Shown here: in pieces, positions 1 through 9,027 of the stretch
Numbering within the stretch: position 1 is the first letter of the stretch
How the letters are laid out: each line of letters opens with the position of its first letter
Assembly: GCA_938015435.1 (NCBI GenBank)
Contig: CALLPN010000001.1
Coordinates: 124,001 to 188,000 of the forward strand
Source of the DNA: an uncultured Saprospiraceae bacterium
Lineage (GTDB): Bacteria > Bacteroidota > Bacteroidia > Chitinophagales > Saprospiraceae
Direction of reading: 5' to 3'
Length of the DNA: 64,000 nt
Translations under genes and position numbers: made by a program
Notes under the pieces: model-generated
The model's input: only the letters and a program-made list of their open reading frames with translations
Told to the model about the DNA's origin: nothing
The model's database searches: none

Positions 1-353
1 CCTAATTCCATCCCTTTACTAAATGACTCATAAGCTGTTTGGGCTGCTTCTGGGTGTTTTGCTACATAAGTAGGATCAAGCAATGTTGCCTTTACTTCTG
101 CATTCGCTAATTCATTGTAGATTTTTCCTTTTGTATTCCATGCTTCTGGATTCGCTTTAGCTTCATCAGATTCAAATGCAGTTTTCACCAAGCTTAATGC
201 TTCTGTTAATTTAGCTTCGTTTTCAGCAGGGTTCTGATAATATTTACTGAGGTTTTTTGATGCCTTTTTAAGCATTTTCTTAGGACCATCTTGAGCACTC
301 ATTGTTCCTACAATTAGAAAAAGGCTCATAAAAGCGATAAGTAATTTTTTCAT
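1..353 (-). CDS. TPR-like secreted protein, N-terminal part (runs off the left edge)
   Basis: Reading leftward from an ATG at 353, 117 codons stay open to the window edge. The product starts with a signal peptide (MKKLLIAFMSLFLIVGTMSA, cleavage before QDG). A helical, Lys/Glu/Ala-rich region with TPR-like pairs follows: ENEAKLTEALSLVKTAFES, then PEAWNTKGKIYNELANAEVK, then AAQTAYESFSKGMELG. It lies about 155 bp behind gyrA on the same strand. A secreted TPR protein directly after gyrA is a common Bacteroidota arrangement, so cotranscription is plausible. The family is inferred from helix spacing, not from a diagnostic motif. The C-terminus is outside the window. Confidence 0.75.
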   Translation of the reverse strand, partial: MKKLLIAFMSLFLIVGTMSAQDGPKKMLKKASKNLSKYYQNPAENEAKLTEALSLVKTAFESDEAKANPEAWNTKGKIYNELANAEVKATLLDPTYVAKHPEAAQTAYESFSKGMEL

Positions 354-508
354 GTTTATTATTTTAATATTAAAGTGTTTCCATTTTTATTGAATCAAGA
401 ATCCAATTGTTTTCTTAATTATATAATCATTAATAAGACGAAAAGACTTCCTTCAAAGTGTTTTGGTACTGTTAAGGAAAACTTTTCGGCTAGTTAAACA
501 AGCTAATT

Positions 509-2986
509 CTACTCTTCCTCTTCTGCTCTTTTCTCTTCTTCCGTTCTACGGATTACTGCTACATCTGATATCGCACTCTTCTTACCGAGATTGATACATT
601 TCACTCCTTGAGCTGCTCTACCCATGATTCTTACATCTGATACAGCTAATCTGATCATAATACCATCCTTGGTAGTAATCATCATATCATCGTATTCGCT
701 AACGGCTTTTATTGCGGCTACCTTACCGGTCTTATCAGTCACGTTCATAGTTTTCACACCTTTACCACCTCTATTGGTTGTTCGGTACTCCCCTATTTCA
801 GATCTCTTTCCGTATCCATTTTCTGATACTACGAATATTGTTTTTTCAGAATCTTCTTTAACGCTGAGCATTCCTACTGCGTGATCGTTTTCATCATCTA
901 ATTTGATACCTCTAACTCCAGCAGCTGATCTACCCATTGCTCTAACTTTAGCTTCTGGGAATCTTATTGCTCTGCCGTTTCTGTTTGCTATTACGATTTC
1001 GTTATTTCCATCTGTAAGCTTCACTTCCATAAGCATATCACCTTCATTAATTGTGATCGCATTGATACCGTTAGTTCTGATTCTAGAGAACTGCTCTACT
1101 AATGTCTTTTTGATGATACCCTTTTTCGTACAGAATATGATATAGTTATTATTCATAAACTCTTCATCCGTTAAGTCTTCTATTCGGATGTAGGCTTTCA
1201 CTTTATCTTCTTTAGGCATTCGTATAAGATTCTGCATCACTCTACCGGTACCTGTCTTACTACCCTCTGGTATTTCATATCCACGTATCCAGAAGCAACG
1301 ACCCATTTCGGTAAAGAGTAATAAGTAATCATGATTATTAACCACAAACATATGCTCCACGAAATCTTTATCTCTTGTTTTACTTCCTTTACTTCCTTTT
1401 CCACCTCTACTTTGCTGACGATATTCTGAAGTCTTAGTACGCTTAATATATCCTAAACTAGATATCGTTACTACCATCTCTTCATTGGCAATCAAATCTT
1501 CTATACGAATTTCATCATCAGCGTAATGAATATCTGTACGACGCTCATCTCCATATTTATCTTTCAGCTCTGCCATCTCAGTTTTGATGATGCCACGCTG
1601 TAGTTCTTCACTTGCTATGATCTCTTTATAACCTGCTATCTTGATCATAAGCTCAGCATGCTCCTTCTTAATCTTATCAACCTCTAAACTTACAAGCTTT
1701 TGCAGACGCATCTCGAGGATGGCCTTTGCTTGTATTTCACTAAGTTCGAAAGCAGAGATAAGTCCTTCTCTCGCAGCATCAACTGTCTTACTTCCTCGAA
1801 TAATCGCGATTACCTCATCTATATTAGCTAAGGCGATTAAAAGTCCTTCTAGTATGTGAGCTCTTTCTTCTGCTTTACGAAGGTCATACTTAGTACGCCT
1901 TACGATTACTTCAAGTCGGAATTTTATAAACTCTTCAAGTATCTGCTTTACATTAAGTAACCTAGGTCTTCCATTAACTAAAGCAATATTATTTACCCCA
2001 TAGGATGTTTGTAAGTATGAGTACTTATAAAGCTTACTTAATACTACACTCGCCATAGCATCACGCTTCACCTCTACGACGATACGAAGACCATTACGAT
2101 CTGATTCATCTCTTAGGTCACCGATACCTGATATTTTGTCTAAGTTGACTAACTCAGCAATCTTACTTACTAAGTTTGCTTTATTCACCTGATAAGGTAT
2201 CTCAGTGATTATGATCGTCTCTTTGCCTGTCTTATCGTTGGTTTCTATATTGGCTTTACCTCTAACTACAATCTTACCTCTTCCTGTATGGAATGCGTCT
2301 TTGACACCATTGTAGCCATAAATAGTACCACCTGTAGGAAAATCAGGAGCCTTGATGTGCTCCATCAACTCATCGCTAGTGATATCCGGATTATCCACCA
2401 TTGCAACTGTACCGTCTATCACCTCAGATAGGTTATGTGGGAGCATATTGGTTGCCATACCTACGGCAATTCCAGATGCACCATTAATCATAAGTGTTGG
2501 TATCCTAGCAGGAAGTACGGTTGGTTCTTCTAGAGTATCATCAAAATTAAGTCTAAAATCTACTGTCTCTTTTTGAATATCACTTAAGATCTCATCTGTT
2601 ATACGCGCTTGTCGTGCTTCGGTATATCTCATCGCCGCAGGACTATCACCATCCATTGATCCAAAGTTACCTTGACCATCTACAAGTGGATATCTCAGTG
2701 ACCAATTTTGCGCCATACGCACCATGGCATCATAAACTGAAGTATCTCCATGTGGATGATACTTACCTAATACCTCTCCTACTATCCTTGCAGACTTCTT
2801 ATGAGACTTATTATAACTAAGCCCTAAATCATGCATCCCGTACAATACTCTTCTGTGCACAGGCTTCAATCCATCCCTCACATCGGGTAATGCTCTCGCT
2901 ACTATCACTGACATAGAATAATCTATGTAGGAAGACTTCATTTCATCTTCCAGATTGATAGGTATAATTCTCTGATCGTTAGCCAT
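509..2986 (-). CDS. gyrA: DNA gyrase subunit A
   Basis: This is the breakage-reunion subunit of the ATP-dependent topoisomerase that introduces negative supercoils, acting as A2B2 with GyrB. The 825-residue product starts [20 protein letters not shown]. It has the catalytic tyrosine at residue 121 in AAMRYTEAR, and the quinolone-pocket segment [10 protein letters not shown] at 77-86, where Thr82 sits at the E. coli Ser83 position and Asp86 at the Asp87 position. The C-terminal beta-pinwheel follows from about 500, with a GyrA-box (QSRGGKG, about 525-531) and a second RGGKG copy later. Length is normal and the acidic tail ([12 protein letters not shown]) is typical. A separate parC is not in the window. 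The call is secure. Confidence 0.98.
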   Translation of the reverse strand: MANDQRIIPINLEDEMKSSYIDYSMSVIVARALPDVRDGLKPVHRRVLYGMHDLGLSYNKSHKKSARIVGEVLGKYHPHGDTSVYDAMVRMAQNWSLRYPLVDGQGNFGSMDGDSPAAMRYTEARQARITDEILSDIQKETVDFRLNFDDTLEEPTVLPARIPTLMINGASGIAVGMATNMLPHNLSEVIDGTVAMVDNPDITSDELMEHIKAPDFPTGGTIYGYNGVKDAFHTGRGKIVVRGKANIETNDKTGKETIIITEIPYQVNKANLVSKIAELVNLDKISGIGDLRDESDRNGLRIVVEVKRDAMASVVLSKLYKYSYLQTSYGVNNIALVNGRPRLLNVKQILEEFIKFRLEVIVRRTKYDLRKAEERAHILEGLLIALANIDEVIAIIRGSKTVDAAREGLISAFELSEIQAKAILEMRLQKLVSLEVDKIKKEHAELMIKIAGYKEIIASEELQRGIIKTEMAELKDKYGDERRTDIHYADDEIRIEDLIANEEMVVTISSLGYIKRTKTSEYRQQSRGGKGSKGSKTRDKDFVEHMFVVNNHDYLLLFTEMGRCFWIRGYEIPEGSKTGTGRVMQNLIRMPKEDKVKAYIRIEDLTDEEFMNNNYIIFCTKKGIIKKTLVEQFSRIRTNGINAITINEGDMLMEVKLTDGNNEIVIANRNGRAIRFPEAKVRAMGRSAAGVRGIKLDDENDHAVGMLSVKEDSEKTIFVVSENGYGKRSEIGEYRTTNRGGKGVKTMNVTDKTGKVAAIKAVSEYDDMMITTKDGIMIRLAVSDVRIMGRAAQGVKCINLGKKSAISDVAVIRRTEEEKRAEEEE

Positions 2987-3020
2987 TTATATATTTTTTA
3001 AAAACAAGATTTTCAGCTGA

Positions 3021-3028
3021 CGAAGATA
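3021..3028 (-). promoter_or_regulatory. Possible -7 element of gyrA
   Basis: On the minus strand TATCTTCG lies 35 nt before the gyrA ATG. It differs from the Bacteroidota -7 consensus TAnnTTTG at one position. No clear TTG -33 element was found at the usual 19-21 nt distance, so this is only a candidate. Confidence 0.3.
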
Positions 3029-3205
3029 AGCAATTTAGCTCTATTTGACACCCATTTTGAGACATAAAAATGGGTTCTGAAAAAGTTTTTTCAAATGAGA
3101 TATTTCCATCCATTTATGACCTACCAGAGTCTCTAAATATTACTACCTTGAGAAGGAATTCAGGCCAATTTTATTCCTGTAGAAAGTCAACTAACAAAGA
3201 GACCA

Positions 3206-4075
3206 ATGCGTACATACATATCTACAATTCAATCAATTACATATATAGTATTATTTACTTTTACAATACACCACTCTACTTCTGCCCAGAATGGCACCCA
3301 AAACCTTGGCGGAGCAACCACAAATGGAATAGGTAATGCAGGCGTAACAATGAATAACATCTCTGCTATGTATACCAATCAAGCGGGTACAGCATTTATT
3401 GAAGGATGGGCGGTCGACGTAAGTGCAGATCAGCGATTCGGACTGGAAGAATTGACAACATTCTCTTTCGCAGCGGCAACTTCGCTAAATGTAGGTACAA
3501 TAGGCATCATGGTGGGTCAATATGGATTCGACGCTTACTCAGAACAAAAGATCGGACTTAGTTATGCCAGACTTCTTACTTCATATCTTGCTATAGGAGG
3601 CCAATTTGATGTGCTAGGATTCAAGATCGATGGTTTTGGCAATACATACTCATATACTGCGGAAATAGGGCTATATAGTAAGCTAAGTAATCAAATACAC
3701 CTTGCTGCACATATCTTCAACCCTACAAGTAGTAAGCTCAATGAAATAGAAGAACTGGACAGTAGAATAAAAATTGGAATGAGGTACATACCTTCTAGAA
3801 AACTTGATTTCTTTGCAGAAATAGAAAAAATAATCGACAGAAATTTTCAGATAAAACTCGGTGCCGAATATGCAGTATTAGATAATTTAGATCTTATGGC
3901 TGGTGCCAACTTAGAAATTAGTTCGTTTCACTTTGGATTCAAATATGTGATTCAAAATCATTTTACGATTGCAGCTGCTTTTAGCTTCAATAACAATGAA
4001 CTGGGTAATTCTCCTGGTGTGAGTGCTCAATATTGGAATAGACCAATGACAGACGAAGTAACAAGCGGAAAATAG
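3206..4075 (+). CDS. PorV/PorQ-like outer-membrane beta-barrel protein
   Basis: The 289-residue protein begins with a signal peptide ending near HHSTSAQ. The mature N-terminus (NLGGATTNGIGNAGVTMNN, then MYTNQAG) resembles the opening of the PorV/PorQ/FadL-like barrels of Bacteroidota, which normally read G-A-x-x-x-G-x-G-x-A...N-P-A-G. The remainder alternates short amphipathic strands with turns (for example LNVGTIGIMVGQYGFD and FHFGFKYVIQNHFTIAAAF), as expected for a barrel. PorV-type proteins shuttle or anchor T9SS cargo, but others of this fold have unknown roles, so no specific role is claimed. It is divergent from gyrA and is followed immediately by a dispersed repeat. Confidence 0.65.
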   Translation: MRTYISTIQSITYIVLFTFTIHHSTSAQNGTQNLGGATTNGIGNAGVTMNNISAMYTNQAGTAFIEGWAVDVSADQRFGLEELTTFSFAAATSLNVGTIGIMVGQYGFDAYSEQKIGLSYARLLTSYLAIGGQFDVLGFKIDGFGNTYSYTAEIGLYSKLSNQIHLAAHIFNPTSSKLNEIEELDSRIKIGMRYIPSRKLDFFAEIEKIIDRNFQIKLGAEYAVLDNLDLMAGANLEISSFHFGFKYVIQNHFTIAAAFSFNNNELGNSPGVSAQYWNRPMTDEVTSGK

Positions 4076-4076
4076 T

Positions 4077-4248
4077 ATACCAAACTGCTTTAGCCTGTCC
4101 CATATGGTTATGTAACTCGACCTAATTTCATCGTTTGAAATACTCGCTTAAGCTGTGACTAAGACTGCCTTTTTACCTTGATATTATACAGACTTCCAAC
4201 AATTCTAAAGTGGCGCATCCAAACAAAAAATGATATTAATCGCTTTAT
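4077..4248 (+). repeat. Dispersed ~170-bp degenerate repeat, copy A
   Basis: This copy starts just after the stop of the preceding gene and aligns along its length with 26976-27148. Shared blocks include ATACCA, CTGCTT, CTAATTTCATC, GAAATACTCGC, AAGACTG, TTCCAA, TAAAGTG and ATCCAAACA. By eye the identity is roughly 70%. Its core GCTTAAGC is palindromic, like the longer palindrome in copy B. On the minus strand it retains frameshifted, stop-containing traces of the peptide that copy B encodes (ASISNDEI versus ASISKDEI). Confidence 0.7.
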
Positions 4249-4439
4249 ACACAGAAGGTTAGGCAATTGTTTTCAGGAAAAGCTTCAAAGGAATATTAAA
4301 TGGTTAGTGACATGACTATTTAGCTAGGCTAGCTAATAATGAGTAGTGAATAAAATGTTAGTTGAGGGCCTGTGGGGCTTATATTGTTGGAAATTACCAA
4401 AATACTTGAGCCATAGCATTTTCTAGACATGTGGCTGGA

Positions 4440-4660
4440 ATAAAGCTTTGTTGTTTTACTTATCGTCTGAGTATTTCTAGCGATGTGTATTCGGAGTACA
4501 TTTGTTTTTTCTGGAAAAAAGCCACATTCCACTCCGAATACGTGTTTAATTCTTAAACACTGGTGAAAAAAAGCCAAATTCCACTCTCACGGCTTGTTTT
4601 ACAAAGTAAAACACTTGTCCAAAATCGAACTTCGTTATTTCTTTTGTTACAAAGCTTTAT
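4440..4660. repeat. Nested palindrome cluster with two tandem hairpin units
   Basis: This is a gene-free, highly structured stretch. The outer arms ATAAAGCTTTGT (4440-4451) and ACAAAGCTTTAT (4649-4660) are perfect inverted repeats. Inside, GTATTCGGAGT (4487-4497) pairs with ACTCCGAATAC (4531-4541) and encloses TTTTTTC/GAAAAAA (4505-4520). Two tandem units of about 52 bp follow. Each has a GAAAAAAGCCA-ATTCCACTC block and an 8-bp hairpin with a 3-nt loop: GTGTTTAA/TTAAACAC (4542-4560) and TGTTTTAC/GTAAAACA (4595-4613). The rest of 4249-4699 shows no coding potential. Confidence 0.75.
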
Positions 4661-4699
4661 ATAATGCCCCGCATCTTAGGACGATCAAAAAAAACTGTA

Positions 4700-5557
4700 C
4701 TAAAATCTAGGACAGTCCATATTGGCTTTACCTGTACCCCAACCGAAGATGCTTTCGAAATTAGCTGTAAAGTTGACCATGATTGAGAAGTAGTAATCAT
4801 CTACAGTCGCTCCACCACGCTGAGCGCCTGGCGTATTAAGCTGAGGAACACCAAGTGACTCACCTCTTCTGTCTGCAAATGCTGCACTAATTGCACCATG
4901 AGCAGCAAAAAGATCGTCAGTATTGGCATAAGTAGTACTTACATCGTCCATATAATCTGTAAATGATCTACGTGCAAGCAGTTCAACTCCGAAATTATAT
5001 CTGTCGTTGATTTTCACCTTGACACCACCACCAAATGGGATGGCTATTGACGTTTTACTATATTTCTCTGCTTGACCCGGAAGCCCTTGACCTTCAGTTC
5101 CTAAGGGTTGTAATTCGTAAGTTTCTCCATTAAGATCTGATTTCGGATTGAAATATACCAATCCGAATCCTGCAGTTATATAAGGAGAAAACAATTGAGT
5201 CCCAGCTTCTGCGTCATATCCAAAGAAGTAATATTCCCCTAGTAAAGCCCCTTCTACAAGTATAGAAGTGAACCTAAGATTTCTTAATTGTTGAAATTCT
5301 TGATCTGAATTACGATCATCACCCGACAATTTCCCAATCATTAAATTAGCTCTTAAAGCAATATTTTTCGTTGCTACATACCTAAGCATAATCTGTCCAC
5401 CCAATTCAGAATTACCAATATTTGTAGATAGATCTGGAGCATTAAGGTCTCCATAATAAAGAGTGGCTCCGATACCACCACCAAACTCGTAGTACTGTGC
5501 AGAACTAGAATTAGAGCTTAAAACAAAGGCTAAGAAAAGAAAAGTGAGTCTATACAT
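4700..5557 (-). CDS. Outer-membrane beta-barrel protein, DUF6089-like
   Basis: The 285-residue product has a signal peptide (MYRLTFLFLAFVLSSNSSSA, cleavage before QYYEFG). The mature start GGGIGATLYYGDLNAP resembles the opening strand of DUF6089-type Bacteroidota barrels. The remainder holds repeated amphipathic strands (MLRYVATKNIALRANLMIG, GEYYFFGYD, SPYITAGFGLVYFNP, PFGGGVKVKINDRYNFGVEL) and a final strand region YFSIMVNFTAN. The tail after it (FGWGTGKANMDCPRF) is polar and carries a cysteine. The function of the family is unknown. It is transcribed alone, away from purB, with the palindrome cluster behind it. Confidence 0.6.
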   Translation of the reverse strand: MYRLTFLFLAFVLSSNSSSAQYYEFGGGIGATLYYGDLNAPDLSTNIGNSELGGQIMLRYVATKNIALRANLMIGKLSGDDRNSDQEFQQLRNLRFTSILVEGALLGEYYFFGYDAEAGTQLFSPYITAGFGLVYFNPKSDLNGETYELQPLGTEGQGLPGQAEKYSKTSIAIPFGGGVKVKINDRYNFGVELLARRSFTDYMDDVSTTYANTDDLFAAHGAISAAFADRRGESLGVPQLNTPGAQRGGATVDDYYFSIMVNFTANFESIFGWGTGKANMDCPRF

Positions 5558-5865
5558 AAAGCATTGTTATTCTTGTAAAAGTCTAATTGTAAGGGTATTA
5601 ATTACTAAATAAAAACATTAATTGGTTAACTAGGCTTTTTACATTCTAATCACAAATGTACATTTAAAAGTACTATAATCAATCAATAATACAATAATAA
5701 TTTGTGTAATATGTATTGCACATGAGCATTATTATTACAGATTTCGCAGAATCTTACTTGAAAATCAAGAGGGATATCCGGATAAGAATAATTATAACTG
5801 CAATTCGCTCCATTATATTGAAGAAACCGCATCTTTGCGCTTATTTATCACATATATATAGCAAC
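5558..5865. other. Divergent intergenic region, 308 bp
   Basis: A very A+T-rich stretch separates the divergent barrel gene and purB. No consensus TAnnTTTG box was found. The purB frame stays open upstream to an ATG at 5716, but that extension has no family support, so the stretch is treated as non-coding. Confidence 0.45.
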
Positions 5866-7197
5866 ATGTTACAAGCCATCTCTCCAATAGACGGACGATA
5901 CGCAAAAAAGACACAATCTTTAGCGAAATATTTTTCGGAAGAAGCGCTCATTCGGTATCGAGTATTAGTAGAAATAGAATATTTCCTCAAGATGTGTGAG
6001 ACTGTACCTCAGCTGAGCACACTCAGTAAAGATGACAAAGCGTCTATTAGATCTATCATAGATAACTTTACAAGTGCCGACGCAGAGCAAATAAAGTCAA
6101 TAGAGGCTGTCACTAATCATGATGTGAAAGCTGTAGAGTATTTTATAAAAGAACAATTCGATGCCAAAGGAATTTCTGAGCACAAAGAATTTATTCATTT
6201 TGGACTTACATCACAGGATATAAATAATACATCTACACCTATGATGGTGAAAGATGCGCTTGATCATGTGATCTACCCTAGTCTTGAAGAAGTTATTCAT
6301 AGTCTTGAGAGTATGGCCAAAGAATATGCAGATATCCCAATGTTGGCCAAAACACATGGCCAACCAGCTTCTCCAACATCATTAAGTAAAGAGATTATGG
6401 TATTCGTAGAGAGAATCAACGATCAATTAGATAGATGTAGATCGCTACCAATCAAAGCCAAATTTGGTGGTGCTACCGGTAATCTAAATGCACATAAAGT
6501 ATGCTACCCTGATCTAGACTGGATAGAATTTGCCGATGACTTTGTATCGTTACAATTAGGTTTATCAAGGTCTAGATATACAACTCAGATTGCGCATTAC
6601 GATCACTTGGCAGCGATATTTGATGCACTCGCTAGAATAAACACTATCCTTATCGATCTTACCCGTGATATATGGACATATATTATGATGGAATATTTTA
6701 AACAAAAAACAGTAGCCAACGAAGTGGGATCAAGTGCTATGCCTCATAAGGTCAATCCTATAGACTTTGAAAATGCTGAAGGTAATCTTGGATTAGCTAA
6801 TGCCATTCTCAATCATCTGAGCGCTAAACTTCCAATCAGCAGGTTGCAACGTGACCTTACTGACAGTACTGTAATCCGTAACATTGGAGTACCTCTTGGC
6901 CACTCTCTCATAGCTTATACTAGCATCCTAAAAGGGCTAAACAAACTGATACTAAATGAGAATGCAATTGCGGCCGACTTAGATGCCAACTGGGCAGTAG
7001 TCGCCGAAGCTATACAAAACATACTGCGTAGGGAAGGATACAAAAAGCCTTACGAAGCCTTAAAAGAGCTCACTAGAGGAAAGACAATGGTTAATGAAAA
7101 TGATATAGCCGCTTTTATCGATACTCTCAATACAACTGACGAAATCAAGGCTGAGTTAAAAACTATCACTCCATTTAACTATATTGGCTATGCTTAA
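5866..7197 (+). CDS. purB: Adenylosuccinate lyase
   Basis: The enzyme cleaves SAICAR to AICAR and adenylosuccinate to AMP, releasing fumarate, in purine synthesis. The ATG at 5866 gives MLQAISPIDGRYAKKTQSLA, the usual N-terminus of E. coli-type PurB, and a protein of 443 residues. The open frame reaches 150 nt further upstream but adds unrelated residues. Diagnostic segments are TSQDINNT, KTHGQPASPTSLSKE with the general-acid histidine, and the fumarase/lyase signature SSAMPHKVNPIDFEN containing the flexible-loop serine. The next gene begins 17 bp after the stop, so the two probably share a transcript. Confidence 0.96.
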   Translation: MLQAISPIDGRYAKKTQSLAKYFSEEALIRYRVLVEIEYFLKMCETVPQLSTLSKDDKASIRSIIDNFTSADAEQIKSIEAVTNHDVKAVEYFIKEQFDAKGISEHKEFIHFGLTSQDINNTSTPMMVKDALDHVIYPSLEEVIHSLESMAKEYADIPMLAKTHGQPASPTSLSKEIMVFVERINDQLDRCRSLPIKAKFGGATGNLNAHKVCYPDLDWIEFADDFVSLQLGLSRSRYTTQIAHYDHLAAIFDALARINTILIDLTRDIWTYIMMEYFKQKTVANEVGSSAMPHKVNPIDFENAEGNLGLANAILNHLSAKLPISRLQRDLTDSTVIRNIGVPLGHSLIAYTSILKGLNKLILNENAIAADLDANWAVVAEAIQNILRREGYKKPYEALKELTRGKTMVNENDIAAFIDTLNTTDEIKAELKTITPFNYIGYA

Positions 7198-7214
7198 CCA
7201 ATAGCCTTACAATT

Positions 7215-7661
7215 ATGCTCAAATCCATACTTAAAATACTCGGTTTTTCAGGATCCAAGATTAAGAAAACCATAGATAAGTCTACCGAATTTATAGATGA
7301 TGCTCTCGAAAAAGAGTACATCACTGGAACAATAGAAAAAGCAAAAGAACTTACCGGTGATGTTGTAGAAAAAGCTGGTGAAGTATATGCCAAATCGAAA
7401 GTGAAAGCAGAGGATCTGATGGATGACGAACGTTTTAAATCAATTGCAGAACAAGCTCAAATACTTGGTCAGAAAATAGAAGAAACCAGTTCAGATATGC
7501 TGGCCAAAGGAAAGGCTATTGCCTCTGAAGTAGGCAACAATGATAAAATTAAGAGTACAATGGAAAAACTTAAAGAAACAGGTAATACATTGACAGATAA
7601 AGCTGAAGATCTAATGGATGGGTTAGAAGGTTTTGTCACTAGAAAAGGAGAAGAAGAATAG
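7215..7661 (+). CDS. Small amphipathic helical protein of unknown function
   Basis: The 148-residue product has no signal peptide. After a short hydrophobic start (MLKSILKILGF) it is entirely helical, highly charged and rich in Lys/Glu/Ala/Asp. Its loosely repeated 11-residue-type segments (TIEKAKELTGDVVEKAGEV, MEKLKETGNTLTDKAEDLMD) recall YtxH/LEA-like or apolipoprotein-like amphipathic helices. Such proteins often associate with membranes or act in stress, but that is family-level analogy only. It sits 17 bp behind purB and is followed by a terminator-like hairpin. Confidence 0.7.
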   Translation: MLKSILKILGFSGSKIKKTIDKSTEFIDDALEKEYITGTIEKAKELTGDVVEKAGEVYAKSKVKAEDLMDDERFKSIAEQAQILGQKIEETSSDMLAKGKAIASEVGNNDKIKSTMEKLKETGNTLTDKAEDLMDGLEGFVTRKGEEE

Positions 7662-7683
7662 TGAAAATATATTAGTCTTTTTC

Positions 7684-7705
7684 CCAAGGTACTTTCCTAC
7701 CTTGG
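7684..7705 (+). terminator. Terminator-like hairpin after the purB operon
   Basis: CCAAGGTA (7684-7691) and TACCTTGG (7698-7705) form a perfect 8-bp stem with a 6-nt loop 22 bp behind the stop. The T run lies on the upstream side (CTTTTT), so termination is less canonical for the + strand. From 7706 to 8032 nothing further was recognised. Confidence 0.5.
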
Positions 7706-8032
7706 AAAATATTAATCACTACATATTTATCTTCAGGATCGCCTTCCTTTATTCCAAAACTTACAATAAACAGCATTATCTATATTTACTGCGATAAGAT
7801 CTAATCTCTTTTTTATAAAAAAAATGAATGCCAATGCACTTCCATCAAAGAAGTGTAATTTATATCTTGAATATCTCCATCATCTGTACTCTTTATTTTG
7901 CAAAGATAAAAACAGAAGAAAATTCATACATTTCATACAAGCTTCGCCCTTATTTAACAGTCTTTTAATCTCTCATTAGTACTTATTAACAGGCCTGGAT
8001 ACGATCTATTAGTACACCAAACAAGTACAGTT

Positions 8033-8824
8033 ATGAGAATCATACTATATACACTCGCACTGGCCTTACTACCTATGTTAGCTCAGGCCAATCACATCGA
8101 AAGAGACCTCGAAGGTTTTTGGGAAAGTCGCAATACTCATACTACAATTAAGGTAGATGCGCAGCGCCATGGATTTATAATCAAAGGCCTATATGGTCGA
8201 AAAAAATCTGCACGATTTAAAAGAAGTCGAAGAAGTCAATATATCGACTCTCGTGGAAACGAACTGATCATAAAAAGCCGATATAGAATCGAATTTTATA
8301 ATAGACATAATGGTCAAAGAACCAGATTTATTCGTCAAATGAAATGTGGTAATGGATATCAAAACAATGGGTATTATAACAGTGGTTACTCTACAGAGCA
8401 TTATGATCATTACGGAGACGGATACTATGGCAACAACAATCATCAAGGTCACCAAAATGATGGATATTACAGCGGCGGATATGATCGAGGGGATCGCAGA
8501 AAATCACAAACAGATTCAGGTAGAAATAGACTGAGCTATACACCATCGCTTATTGACGCTGATAAACTGAGAAAAATTGAAGGAACATGGTTAAGCCAGG
8601 GTTCCAACGGAAAGAAAGTCATCATCGTCTCTACAAGAGACGGTATAAAAGTAAAGGATACAACTAATGACCAATGGCATAGATATAAACTTTCCACTGA
8701 TCGAACATCTTTAGTGGATAAAAAAGGTAATCTCTATCAGATAGATGGTACTTCTCTATATTGGACTGCCAATAGCGGTAAGCGAGTATTGAAACTAAAT
8801 AAGAAGAGTAAGAATACGTTTTAG
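8033..8824 (+). CDS. Secreted protein with a duplicated domain and a Gly/Tyr/Asn/His-rich linker
   Basis: The 263-residue product has a signal peptide (MRIILYTLALALLPMLAQA). Two similar halves flank a low-complexity linker (about residues 104-160) rich in Gly, Tyr, Asn and His. The first half (GFWESRNTHTTIKVDA... GFIIKGLYGRKK ... YIDSRGNELIIKSRYRIEFYN) and the second (GTWLSQGSNGKKVIIVST ... DGIKVKD ... LVDKKGNLYQIDGTSLYWT) share W-x-S, a short beta pair, then D-x-x-G-N. This suggests duplication of a small beta domain. No family is recognised. The mature protein is very basic. A strong hairpin terminator follows. Confidence 0.75.
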   Translation: MRIILYTLALALLPMLAQANHIERDLEGFWESRNTHTTIKVDAQRHGFIIKGLYGRKKSARFKRSRRSQYIDSRGNELIIKSRYRIEFYNRHNGQRTRFIRQMKCGNGYQNNGYYNSGYSTEHYDHYGDGYYGNNNHQGHQNDGYYSGGYDRGDRRKSQTDSGRNRLSYTPSLIDADKLRKIEGTWLSQGSNGKKVIIVSTRDGIKVKDTTNDQWHRYKLSTDRTSLVDKKGNLYQIDGTSLYWTANSGKRVLKLNKKSKNTF

Positions 8825-8847
8825 TTAGTAACGTAAGTTGTTTTTAT

Positions 8848-8877
8848 AGCCCAAATCAATTGCAATTGATTTGGGCT
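8848..8877 (+). terminator. Rho-independent terminator
   Basis: AGCCCAAATCAATT (8848-8861) and AATTGATTTGGGCT (8864-8877) form a perfect 14-bp stem with a 2-nt loop. It is followed by TTTTCTTTC, 24 bp behind the stop of the secreted protein gene. Confidence 0.85.
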
Positions 8878-8966
8878 TTTCTTTCTGCAGGACTATAATT
8901 AGCGTTGGTAATGAAGCATTTAAAAGTGCATAATCAAAGGCTTAAAGAAAATCAACGGCCACTCTA

Positions 8967-8996
8967 TTGCTCTACCCACATCTAATAGTATCTTTA
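8967..8996 (+). promoter_or_regulatory. Predicted promoter of the alpha-oxoamine synthase gene
   Basis: TTG (8967-8969), a 19-nt spacer and TATCTTTA (8989-8996) match the Bacteroidota -33/-7 architecture with one mismatch in the -7 box. The leader to the ATG at 9028 would be about 25 nt. Confidence 0.45.
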
Positions 8997-9027
8997 TCAG
9001 TTGAAGATAATACAGAGATAGAAAACT

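Noticed and set aside
3070..3336. 88-codon + strand frame overlapping the start of the PorV-like gene
   Set aside because: Composition is not protein-like and it overlaps a gene with a clear signal peptide in another frame.
4329..4577. 82-codon minus frame inside the palindrome cluster
   Set aside because: It runs through the inverted repeats, has no family features and is explained by the repeat sequence.
5716..5865. Earlier purB start giving 50 extra residues
   Set aside because: MLQAISPIDGRY at 5866 is the family N-terminus; the extension is basic and low in similarity.
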